Assembly (NCBI GenBank): GCA_038240295.1
Contig: JBBSDW010000116.1
Coordinates: 1-10,400, forward strand
Length of the DNA stretch: 10,400 bases
Origin: JABDDM01 sp038240295
GTDB taxonomy: Bacteria > Bacteroidota > Ignavibacteria > Palsa-1295
Direction of reading: 5' to 3'
Under the pieces are notes generated by a model. It did not search any database and was not told the origin of the DNA. It saw only the letters and a program-made list of their open reading frames with translations. How positions within the stretch are numbered: position 1 is the first letter of the stretch; each line of letters starts with the position of its first letter. This document shows positions 1 to 6,322 of this stretch, one piece after another. The position numbers were made by a program, and so were the translations under genes.

Positions 1-5
1 GTTTC

Positions 6-52
6 ATTGCGAGGCGGATTGAGTCGCAACGCGAATCAACCGACGAAGCAAT
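6..52. repeat. Imperfect palindrome (REP/MITE-like hairpin)
   Basis: Read directly, the strand folds into a long stem: ATTGC (6-10) with GCAAT (48-52); CGG (15-17) with CCG (40-42); bulged A18; TTGA (19-22) with TCAA (36-39); a G23/A35 mismatch; then TCGC (24-27) with GCGA (31-34) around an AAC loop. The flanking words, a CATTGCGAGG-type start and a CGACGAAGCAATC-type end, resemble a dispersed intergenic repeat I recall from many bacterial genomes, here with an enlarged centre. The family assignment is from memory. The fold itself is in the sequence. Confidence 0.6.
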
Positions 53-104
53 CTTCACGAGCGGGGCAGAATCTGGGCAAAAGAGGCGCCCGCTGGCGGT
101 ACAG

Positions 105-154
105 ATTCCATGAGATCCTTCACTTCGCTAACGCTCGCTCAGGATGACATGCCC
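105..154 (+). repeat. Dispersed intergenic repeat, copy 1
   Basis: This ~50-bp unit starts at ATTCCATGAGATCC and ends at GGATGACATGCCC. It matches the copy at 234-283 at all but two positions (C138 versus T267, G151 versus A280). Its core is bounded by ATCCT (115-119) and AGGAT (141-145), which can pair. The reverse complement reads like the TGTCATCCTGAGCG... type of repeat common between genes in several phyla. GGATGACAT (142-150) can also pair with ATGTCATCC (186-194). Confidence 0.7.
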
Positions 155-185
155 AACCTTTCACGCCCGGACAACACTTCAAGTC

Positions 186-214
186 ATGTCATCCCGATCC
201 GCGGTCGGCGTTAG
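186..214 (-). repeat. Possible diverged inverted copy of the dispersed repeat
   Basis: ATGTCATCC at 186-194 is the exact reverse complement of GGATGACAT in both direct copies. After a G/C-rich middle (CCGATCCGCGGTCGG, 194-208, itself a hairpin), CGTTAG follows at 209-214, which also occurs in the reverse complement of the repeat. This fits a decayed copy in the opposite orientation, though the middle aligns only with gaps. Confidence 0.35.
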
Positions 215-233
215 GTTGTTATCGTGGACGGGC

Positions 234-283
234 ATTCCATGAGATCCTTCACTTCGCTAACGCTCGTTCAGGATGACATACCC
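234..283 (+). repeat. Dispersed intergenic repeat, copy 2
   Basis: This is the second direct copy of the unit at 105-154, offset by exactly 129 bp and differing at two positions. It ends 28 bp from the purB stop codon. On the purB strand it would be the first structured element transcribed past the gene. Confidence 0.7.
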
Positions 284-310
284 GATTGTTGTGCCCGGTT
301 GGATAACCGT

Positions 311-1624
311 TTACAGCCCGGCTCTTTTAAAAAGATAATCTACGTGCTTGCTTGCTGCTTTGGGATCGAATGCTTCGTCGAGCGCTTTTTTGTCGAGGCG
401 TCTGGCGATCTCGGGATCTGATTCGATGAGGCCACGGAATGTGATCTCGGGATTGCTGCCGGAAGCGGCGAGCTCCCAGACTTTCATCGCGTTTGTCTGC
501 ACGATCTTGTACGAAGCCTCCCGCGAGAGCCCCGACTTCGCAAGCGCGAGCAAGAGCGGCTGCGAAAAAACAAGTCCACGCGTCATCTGAAGATTGCGCG
601 CCATCGCTTCGGGATAGACGAACATCGTATCGACCGTCTTCGTCATGAGATGCAGCATGTAATCGAGAATGATCGTCGCATCGGGCCCGATCACGCGCTC
701 GGTCGAGGAATGCGAAATATCGCGCTCGTGCCATAGCGCGACATTTTCCATTGCCGTTGTCGCATAGCCGCGCAGGAGACGTGCAAGACCCGTCACTCGT
801 TCGAGCGTGATCGGGTTGCGCTTATGCGGCATCGCGCTCGAGCCTTTTTGTCCCTTTGCGAAATATTCTTCGATCTCGCGAACTTCGGTGCGCTGCAAAT
901 GTCGAAGTTCGACTGCAAGTTTTTCGAGCGATCCCGCGACGAGCGCGATCGCTGTAAAATATTCGGCATGACGATCGCGCTGAATGACCTGCGTCGAGAT
1001 GGGTGCTGCCTTCAGTCCAAGCTTTTCGCAAACGTATTCCTCAACACTCGGATCGAGATGCTCGAAGGTCCCGACGGCGCCCGAGATCATCCCAACCGAT
1101 ATGGTTGCAACAGCTCGCTCCATGCGATCGAGGGCTCTGATCATTTCTGCAAAGAAGACGGCAAGCTTGAGTCCGAAGGTAGTTGGCTCCGCGTGGATCC
1201 CATGCGTTCGGCCGATCATCGGGGTGTGCTTGAATTCATTCGCACGCTTTTTCAGCGCTTCGATCAGCCTTTTTATATCTGCAACGAGTAGCTTGCCGGC
1301 TTGCATACACTGTACGCTAAAGGCTGTATCGACGACATCGCTCGAAGTCATTCCGAGATGAATGAACCTAGAATCGGCACCAACGGACTCGGCAAGATTC
1401 GTCAGGAAGGCGATGACATCGTGTTTTGTCTCAGCCTCGATCTCCTCGATCTTTGCGACATCGAAGCGTGCCGTTTTGCGAATGTGAGCCGTAACTCCCT
1501 TGGGTACAATGCCGAGTTGCTCTTGTTTTTCGGTGGCGAGCGTTTCGATCTCAAGCCAGATCCTGTAGCGGTTTTCGTCGTTCCAAATCGCCCCCATTTC
1601 GGGGCGCGTGTACCGTGCGATCAT
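311..1624 (-). CDS. purB: Adenylosuccinate lyase
   Basis: This enzyme of the fumarase/aspartase superfamily removes fumarate from SAICAR and from adenylosuccinate, two steps of cytosolic purine synthesis. The 437-residue length is normal for the shorter bacterial PurB. Visible motifs in order: the N-terminal start MIARYTRPEM; TKHDV at 66-70; GMTSSD at 91-96; GRTHGIHAEP at 138-147, whose His141 is the expected general acid; the flexible-loop signature GSSAMPHKRNP at 261-271 with the catalytic serine; and WHERDISHSSTER at 298-310. All conserved catalytic positions appear intact. The ATG at 1622-1624 gives the family's usual N-terminus, and no Shine-Dalgarno is obvious before it. It is divergent from ribD across 129 bp and followed by the repeat-rich gap at 1-310. 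Confidence 0.97.
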   Translation of the reverse strand: MIARYTRPEMGAIWNDENRYRIWLEIETLATEKQEQLGIVPKGVTAHIRKTARFDVAKIEEIEAETKHDVIAFLTNLAESVGADSRFIHLGMTSSDVVDTAFSVQCMQAGKLLVADIKRLIEALKKRANEFKHTPMIGRTHGIHAEPTTFGLKLAVFFAEMIRALDRMERAVATISVGMISGAVGTFEHLDPSVEEYVCEKLGLKAAPISTQVIQRDRHAEYFTAIALVAGSLEKLAVELRHLQRTEVREIEEYFAKGQKGSSAMPHKRNPITLERVTGLARLLRGYATTAMENVALWHERDISHSSTERVIGPDATIILDYMLHLMTKTVDTMFVYPEAMARNLQMTRGLVFSQPLLLALAKSGLSREASYKIVQTNAMKVWELAASGSNPEITFRGLIESDPEIARRLDKKALDEAFDPKAASKHVDYLFKRAGL

Positions 1625-1753
1625 CTATGATTGGTTCAATGTGGTGGCAATGCGTCGCTAACATCCGCTCGAACATTTTCGTGGCAAACCGAGCTGAATG
1701 AACGCTGCATCGATCAATGAGCGGTATTTTTGAAGAATGAACAATGTCGAGAG

Positions 1754-2860
1754 ATGAGTGAGAACGACAAATGGATGCGTCGTGCGTTGACTGTCGCCGA
1801 ACGGGGAATGGGCCATGTGAGTCCGAATCCGTTGGTCGGTTGTGTGCTGGTCAAAGATGGCGTAGCGATAGGTGAAGGCGCGCATGAAATCTATGGAGGA
1901 CTGCACGCAGAGGCAAACGCGCTCGAACATGCTGCAACGCTCGGTCAGGATGCACGCGGAGCAACGGCCTATGTGACGCTTGAGCCCTGTAATCATCATG
2001 GCCGAACATCGCCCTGCACTGCGCGGTTAGTCGCTGCGGGAATTTCACGTTGCGTGATTGCGGTAAAAGATCCGAATCCAAATGTCGCAGGCGGCGGTGC
2101 CGAAGCGTTGCGAGCAGTCGGCATCTCGGTAGAGATCGGCGTAATGGAATCCGAAGCCCGCGACCTCGCTCGATTCTTTTTTAAGCATATCTCGACCGGA
2201 CTCCCGTTCGTCACGTTAAAGATCGCACAATCGCTCGACGGCAAAAGCGCAAGGAAAGATGGAAAGCGAGAATGGATCACAACCGAGGATTCGCAAAGAC
2301 GAGTACATCAGATGCGAGCAAGCTTCGATGCTGTGCTGGTTGGAAGCAATACGGTGCTCATTGACAATCCCTCGCTCACCGTGCGGCTGATCGAAGCAAG
2401 AAATCCTATACGCATCATTCTCGACAGCAATTTAAGGATTCCGCTTTCTGCTAAAGTTTTCGATGGGAGCGCTCGAACGATCGTTTCGACGCTCGAGGGT
2501 GCAATCGGCGCGCGAGCGTCGCATGTTGAAGTTTTGCGCGATCGCGGTATTGAGCTTGTAGCCACAAATTCTCTCAACGGCCATGTCGATTTCCAATTGT
2601 TCCTTAGAGAACTCGGCCAGCGCAATATTCAGAGCATTCTTGGTGAAGCGGGGCCGACGCTTTCCGGTCACTTACTTCAAATTGGTGCGGTCGATGAACT
2701 CGTGATCTTTCAGTCAGCAACGATCCTTGGATCCGAATGGCGCAGTTCTATCGAAGTAAGTGCGCCTGAGGGAACTCGCAATCCTGCCACAATTAAACTC
2801 ATCGAGTCAGAAAAGATTGGCCGAAGGGGCGACTGCTTTCTACGATATCGTGTTACCTAA
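1754..2860 (+). CDS. ribD: Bifunctional riboflavin biosynthesis deaminase/reductase RibD
   Basis: RibD deaminates the pyrimidine product of GTP cyclohydrolase II and then reduces its ribose with NADPH, in riboflavin (FMN/FAD) synthesis. Numbered from ATG 1754 (368 aa), the cytidine-deaminase-like domain spans about 1-145. Its zinc site is HAE at 51-53 plus PCNHHG and PC at Cys79 and Cys88; the family signature SPNPLVGCVLV is at 23-33. The reductase domain follows (about 150-368): KIAQSLDGK at 156-164, VGSNTVLIDNPSLTVR at 196-211 and EAGPTLSGHLL at 298-308, where many relatives have EGG. An in-frame TTG at 1730 would add eight residues (376 aa). I prefer ATG 1754 because MSENDKWMRRAL sits at the usual distance from the domain, but GAGAG directly abuts it, so the ribosome site does not decide. 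It is first of a four-gene plus-strand run. I see no FMN riboswitch upstream. Confidence 0.95.
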   Translation: MSENDKWMRRALTVAERGMGHVSPNPLVGCVLVKDGVAIGEGAHEIYGGLHAEANALEHAATLGQDARGATAYVTLEPCNHHGRTSPCTARLVAAGISRCVIAVKDPNPNVAGGGAEALRAVGISVEIGVMESEARDLARFFFKHISTGLPFVTLKIAQSLDGKSARKDGKREWITTEDSQRRVHQMRASFDAVLVGSNTVLIDNPSLTVRLIEARNPIRIILDSNLRIPLSAKVFDGSARTIVSTLEGAIGARASHVEVLRDRGIELVATNSLNGHVDFQLFLRELGQRNIQSILGEAGPTLSGHLLQIGAVDELVIFQSATILGSEWRSSIEVSAPEGTRNPATIKLIESEKIGRRGDCFLRYRVT

Positions 2861-2914
2861 ACCGCAGCATTCGCGTATTATTCTTTCACACTACATCAGT
2901 CGATCAAGTTTTCT

Positions 2915-3817
2915 ATGTTAATTTCAATGACCGGCTTCGGCCGTGGTGAGCTTTCGGATCGCTCGGAAGCGACGGGCGGTGCGATCACTGTCGTCGCAGA
3001 AGCGCGAAGCATCAACTCCCGTTTTATCGAGATTTCCGTGCGTCTTCCACGCACAATGAGCGAGCGCGAACTCGAGGTTCGCGAACTGGTTCGCAAATAT
3101 CTCGAGCGCGGCAAGGTGAATGTAAGTGTGAATATCATGCGTCAGGGCTCGGACACGATCCCGCTCATGGTCAACGAACCGGCAGCGAAAGCCTACTTCG
3201 GTTTGCTCGATAAACTTCGGACCGTCACAGGTATGACGGCCGAAATTCAAGTGCGCGACCTCACCGCATTCGGCGAAATCTTCACAACCGACGAGGCGAC
3301 CGGCGGAATGGCGAAGCAGGAGTGGGGGATCACGCAGGAGGCGATCAAACTTGCGCTCACAGCGCTCAATGTGATGAGAAAGCAGGAGGGCGGCGAACTC
3401 GAGAAGGATCTTCGTATGCGCGTCCAGACGATGGAGCAGGCACTCACGGCCGTCGAAGAAAACGCAAAGTCGACGTCGAAGGACGAGTTCAACCGACTCA
3501 AAGAACGCATTGTCGAACTGACGCAAGATGTCAATGTCGTCAACAATGAGCGTCTCGAATTCGAGATCGCCATGCTCGCCGAGCGCCTCGATGTTACCGA
3601 GGAGATCGTACGCTTCCGCTCGCATCTGAAATTTTTTATCGAAGCTGTTGAAGCACATGAATCGGCCGGACGTAAACTCAATTTTATTTTGCAGGAGATG
3701 AATCGCGAGGCAAATACGATCGGCTCCAAAACAAACCTTGCGAACGTCGCGCAGCATGTGGTCTCGATCAAACAGGAACTTGAAAAAATTCGCGAACAGG
3801 TACAAAATATCGAATAG
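2915..3817 (+). CDS. yicC: YicC/YloC-family endoribonuclease
   Basis: This is a 300-residue cytosolic protein of the YicC family, whose members are RNA endonucleases linked to RNA turnover and stationary-phase behaviour. The sequence shows the N-terminal family start SMTGFGRG (4-11) with SINSRFIEI (32-40), a middle MRKQEGGELEKDL (154-166), then a helical segment and the hallmark C-terminal domain (DUF1732): LAERLDVTEEIVRFRSHLKF at 221-240 and GRKLNFILQEMNREANTIGS at 252-271. Length and both domains match the family. ATG 2915 gives the typical M-x-x-SMTGFG beginning; ATG 2927 is a less likely alternative. No clear Shine-Dalgarno is seen. In many bacteria guanylate kinase follows this gene. Here a DUF1460 gene follows after 36 bp. 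Confidence 0.95.
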   Translation: MLISMTGFGRGELSDRSEATGGAITVVAEARSINSRFIEISVRLPRTMSERELEVRELVRKYLERGKVNVSVNIMRQGSDTIPLMVNEPAAKAYFGLLDKLRTVTGMTAEIQVRDLTAFGEIFTTDEATGGMAKQEWGITQEAIKLALTALNVMRKQEGGELEKDLRMRVQTMEQALTAVEENAKSTSKDEFNRLKERIVELTQDVNVVNNERLEFEIAMLAERLDVTEEIVRFRSHLKFFIEAVEAHESAGRKLNFILQEMNREANTIGSKTNLANVAQHVVSIKQELEKIREQVQNIE

Positions 3818-3853
3818 CAAAACATTAGAGAGCAAAACGGGGAAGAGATAGAT

Positions 3854-4804
3854 ATGGAAAAACGTCGCAAAAGAAGGTTGATCGTGATCGTGGTCTGCGT
3901 GCTCGCCATTTCGGCGTCGCTGCCCCTCGTATTGCTTTCGAAAAAGCATCCGATGCAACCAAAAACAGAAACCGTGTCGTCAGAGATCTTAGTCACGCCG
4001 GCCGATGACTCTATCCTTCACATTCGGTTTTCGCAGATCGCACAGGAAAGGATCGCATCGCTACCGATCGGCTTACGGGTTGCAAAGATCGGGAAGCTTT
4101 TTCTCGGCGAGCCCTATGTTGGTGCGACCCTCGAAGTCGATTCCGCGCATGAGGATCTGGTGATCAATTTGCGTGGTCTCGATTGTGTAACGTTCTATGA
4201 AAACTCGCTCGCGCTCGCCCGCCTTGCGAAAAAATATGCCAAGCCAACCGTCCAGAATTATGCGGATGAACTCGCGCTGTTGCGTTATCGCAATGGCAAG
4301 CGTGAAGGCTATCATTCGCGACTTCACTACACGACCGATTACTTTGCGAATGCCGAAGCGAAAGGATTGTTACGAAACGTCACTGCAGAGGTGGGCGGCG
4401 ATCTTTTCACTCGCGACACCGCGACGATCAATTTCATGACGAAGCACCGAGCGCTTTATAAACAGATCGCGCGCAACGATTCCGAATTTGACTCGATCGC
4501 GCAAATGGAGAATAATTTGAATGCTCAACTAGGCTTCAATTATATTCCGAAGTCAAAACTTTCCGCGGTCGAGTTGAAGATCGAAACTGGCGACATCATC
4601 GGGATCGCCACAAATCTGCCAGGGCTCGACTTTACCCATACCGGTATTGCAGTTCGTGAAGCGGACGCGCGAATTCATTTCCTTCATGCGAGTAGCTTAA
4701 TGCATAAGGTCATCATCACCGATGTGCCCCTCGCAGAATATCTTGCCAACAACACTCATCAGATCGGCGTCGTGGTTATGCGGCCCGTCGAAATTCTCAA
4801 GTAG
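3854..4804 (+). CDS. DUF1460 (NlpC/P60-like) N-acetylmuramoyl-L-alanine amidase-like protein
   Basis: This is a predicted envelope-located cysteine hydrolase acting on cell-wall peptides. The 316 residues begin with a basic stretch (MEKRRKRR) and one hydrophobic helix at about 9-29, which is an uncleaved membrane anchor or a signal peptide; no lipobox precedes Cys15. The DUF1460 domain follows: GLDCVTF at 108-114 with presumed nucleophile Cys111, SRLHYTTDY at 155-163, GDIIGIATNLPGLDF at 246-260, HTGIAV at 262-267 with presumed catalytic His262, and FLHASS at 276-281. The active-site residues look intact. A purine-rich GGGGAAGAG (3839-3847) lies about 6 bp before ATG 3854 and supports this start. 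The stop is 5 bp from gatC, implying translational linkage. Family members include amidases that act on muropeptides; the exact substrate here is unknown. Confidence 0.88.
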   Translation: MEKRRKRRLIVIVVCVLAISASLPLVLLSKKHPMQPKTETVSSEILVTPADDSILHIRFSQIAQERIASLPIGLRVAKIGKLFLGEPYVGATLEVDSAHEDLVINLRGLDCVTFYENSLALARLAKKYAKPTVQNYADELALLRYRNGKREGYHSRLHYTTDYFANAEAKGLLRNVTAEVGGDLFTRDTATINFMTKHRALYKQIARNDSEFDSIAQMENNLNAQLGFNYIPKSKLSAVELKIETGDIIGIATNLPGLDFTHTGIAVREADARIHFLHASSLMHKVIITDVPLAEYLANNTHQIGVVVMRPVEILK

Positions 4805-4809
4805 GAAAA

Positions 4810-5160
4810 ATGGTCACACCTGAAGATGTTACGAAAGTTGCGAAGCTTGCCAGGCTTTCGTTTACCGAACCTGAACTCGAGCAGCTAACAACAGAACTCA
4901 ACGGGGTACTCGCCTATATCGATCAGCTCGCGGAGCTTGATGTAAGGGATGTTGCGCCGCTCGAAAATCTGAATGAAACAGTTGAGGTGAATGTCGTCCG
5001 CAAGGATGTCGTGACGCCCTCGTTATCACGCGAGGCTGCACTGAGCAATGCTCCAAAATCGGCTGATGGATATTTTCTTGTGCCGAAAGTTTTGGTGCAG
5101 GAGGTCAAGGCCTACGTCGAGCAGAATCTTACGGGAGACGAGGAAGAAGAGCTTTTTTGA
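4810..5160 (+). CDS. gatC: Asp-tRNA(Asn)/Glu-tRNA(Gln) amidotransferase subunit C
   Basis: GatC is the small subunit that holds GatA and GatB together in the GatCAB complex, which converts mischarged Asp-tRNA(Asn) or Glu-tRNA(Gln) to the amidated form. The protein has the family's start (VTPEDVTKVAKLARLSFTE, residues 2-20), the central helix LNGVLAYIDQLAELDV and the conserved DVAPLENL with the later LSREAALSNAPKSADGYFLV segment. At 116 residues it is about 15-20 longer than typical GatC; the extra part is a C-terminal helix ending in an acidic run (GDEEEELF). ATG 4810 is preceded by AGGA (4803-4806) overlapping the stop of the upstream gene. gatA and gatB are not adjacent, as is common when the subunits are dispersed. 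The stop is 5 bp from the convergent gene. Confidence 0.93.
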   Translation: MVTPEDVTKVAKLARLSFTEPELEQLTTELNGVLAYIDQLAELDVRDVAPLENLNETVEVNVVRKDVVTPSLSREAALSNAPKSADGYFLVPKVLVQEVKAYVEQNLTGDEEEELF

Positions 5161-5165
5161 GTAAC

Positions 5166-6146
5166 CTAATTTGCGAGATCGAAGCATTTCTCCCAATGCT
5201 GAATCGCGCAGGCTCGTTCTTCGGATGTGAGCGTCATGAGCGAAGCTGGAATGTGATCGCGCCAGCGAGTTTCGAGTTCTTGTAACGTTGCACCGAAAAA
5301 AATCTGATAGGTCTCGTCGGTGATGTCATCGGTGCATTTCGAGAATTCGACGACCCGATCGTCGCTATAGGTATCTGCAAGGAACGTAAAAAACGCACCA
5401 CCCAGAATTATATGTTCGATCGAGGGACCGCCCGTCGTTTCCCGTCCGACATCCGAGAGCGGCTTGAGGGATGTGCGCGTGGCAATCACATGCTGCGCGA
5501 TCACATCAGGTTCAACGGCAAAGAAGGGAAAGTTATCCTCATCGGACGCAATTCGCTGCTGCAGCATAACTGAGAATGCGTCTTCCATCATCGCCCAGCC
5601 CTGCGTTGAGGCGTAGTGTTTCGCATAGCGATTGATGCGCATTGCGTGGACAAGAAGTGCCAACACGTTCGATCTGATCGAATGACCATTCGAACGAGCA
5701 AGATAGAGGGCGCGGTCCTGAACGTTAAAGTGCGAATGTACCGCTCGGCCGAGCAGTCCCGTCGCCTGGCGATCGATCACAAACACTTGCAGGCGGTCGG
5801 TGAAGGCCTCGTGCGTAAGATAGAAGATCGATGAATAGCTTGTCTCGAGCAGCGACGTTAGCGTGAGGATCTCTTTATCGGTAAAACGATCCTTATCGAA
5901 TGCGATCGTAAAATGTGCGCTCGCATGATGCGCAAATCCGATGCGAGCTCGAAGTTCGGTATCGCTGATCTCGACGTTCGGTTTTGGCCGGATCGCATTT
6001 GTCCCTATTGCTTTGGGTGACGCATCGGCCGGACCGGCAGCCCAAGGCAGAGTCGCATCTCGAGTCGCCGCATTCAACGGCGAAAAGAGCTGTGTAACAT
6101 CGATGCCCGTGGGAATAAAAGCAGGCGTCTCTTTGTGCGTGATCAT
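5166..6146 (-). CDS. Degenerate peptidase-MA-like (gluzincin fold) protein, probably not a zinc peptidase
   Basis: I do not recognise a named gene. The 326-residue protein has no signal peptide or membrane segment, and its first ~70 residues look disordered. From about 75 to 300 its layout follows peptidase-MA proteins: an AHFTIAFDKD strand (77-86), a long helix, LQVFVID (119-125), then a helix where the zinc site should be. There the expected HExxH reads HAMRI (167-171), so the catalytic Glu and second His are absent. The expected WxxEG reads WAMMED (184-189), keeping the Glu. The end (GGAFFTFLADTYSDDRVVEF at 249-268, then GATLQELETRWRDHI at 285-299) matches the family's closing helices. I infer a binding or scaffolding role, or an inactive relic. 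ATG 6144-6146 is the only start in the frame, because TGA closes it seven codons upstream; no Shine-Dalgarno is visible. It is convergent with gatC and divergent from rlmN. Confidence 0.7.
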   Translation of the reverse strand: MITHKETPAFIPTGIDVTQLFSPLNAATRDATLPWAAGPADASPKAIGTNAIRPKPNVEISDTELRARIGFAHHASAHFTIAFDKDRFTDKEILTLTSLLETSYSSIFYLTHEAFTDRLQVFVIDRQATGLLGRAVHSHFNVQDRALYLARSNGHSIRSNVLALLVHAMRINRYAKHYASTQGWAMMEDAFSVMLQQRIASDEDNFPFFAVEPDVIAQHVIATRTSLKPLSDVGRETTGGPSIEHIILGGAFFTFLADTYSDDRVVEFSKCTDDITDETYQIFFGATLQELETRWRDHIPASLMTLTSEERACAIQHWEKCFDLAN

Positions 6147-6212
6147 GAGAAAAATGTGATTGCGTCAGAACCATCGATGCATGGCTCAAAACCGATCTAA
6201 CAACTCACCTCT

Positions 6213-6241
6213 ATTATACTGAGAAAAAGACCGAAATGCAA
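6213..6241 (-). promoter_or_regulatory. Predicted sigma70-type promoter for the 5166-6146 gene
   Basis: On the minus strand TTGCAT (complement of 6236-6241) lies 17 bp upstream of a perfect TATAAT (complement of 6213-6218). Transcription would start near 6206, leaving a leader of about 60 nt before the ATG at 6146. The -10 and spacing are ideal, while the -35 keeps only the TTG. Main-line Bacteroidota often use a different -33/-7 consensus, so the call is moderate. Confidence 0.45.
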
Positions 6242-6322
6242 GCACAACAGCAATTTATTCTTAACCCTCTTTCACCACAATCACCCACGGAATAAAGCAC
6301 CCCAAAGCTTCGTTGAGCTAAA

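Larger units (their letters stand above)
1..310. other. Gene-free stretch made of short palindromic and direct repeats
   Basis: No credible coding region lies here. The only small reading frame starting in it runs through a repeat copy and then antisense through purB. The stretch holds an imperfect hairpin at 6-52, two direct copies of a ~50-bp repeat (105-154 and 234-283), a compact hairpin (194-208) and short inverted segments between them. It lies downstream of the purB stop codon, so it may act on the 3' end of the purB transcript, but I see no stem followed by a T-run on the purB strand that would make a classic terminator. The gene to the left is outside the window. Confidence 0.75.

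Noticed and set aside
105..283. The two direct repeats as a CRISPR array or attachment sites
   Set aside because: There are only two units, with imperfect identity, and no cas genes or integrase. The unit is longer and more hairpin-like than a CRISPR repeat.
224..421. Small plus-strand frame at the left edge
   Set aside because: It is made of the intergenic repeat and the antisense of purB's 3' end. It has no ribosome site and no family resemblance.
1625..1753. FMN riboswitch or clear promoter ahead of ribD
   Set aside because: I see none of the conserved RFN-element blocks, and no convincing -35/-10 pair with good spacing on either strand of the divergent gap.
2924..3958. Long minus-strand open frame (344 codons) opposite yicC
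   Set aside because: It lies almost wholly antisense to a clear YicC protein and is Cys/His/Arg/Phe-rich with no recognisable domain. It is a by-product of codon bias on the plus strand.
5183..5200. AGCATT/AATGCT stem as a terminator between gatC and the convergent gene
   Set aside because: The stem is only 6 bp, lies inside the coding end of the minus-strand gene, and has no following T-run on either strand.
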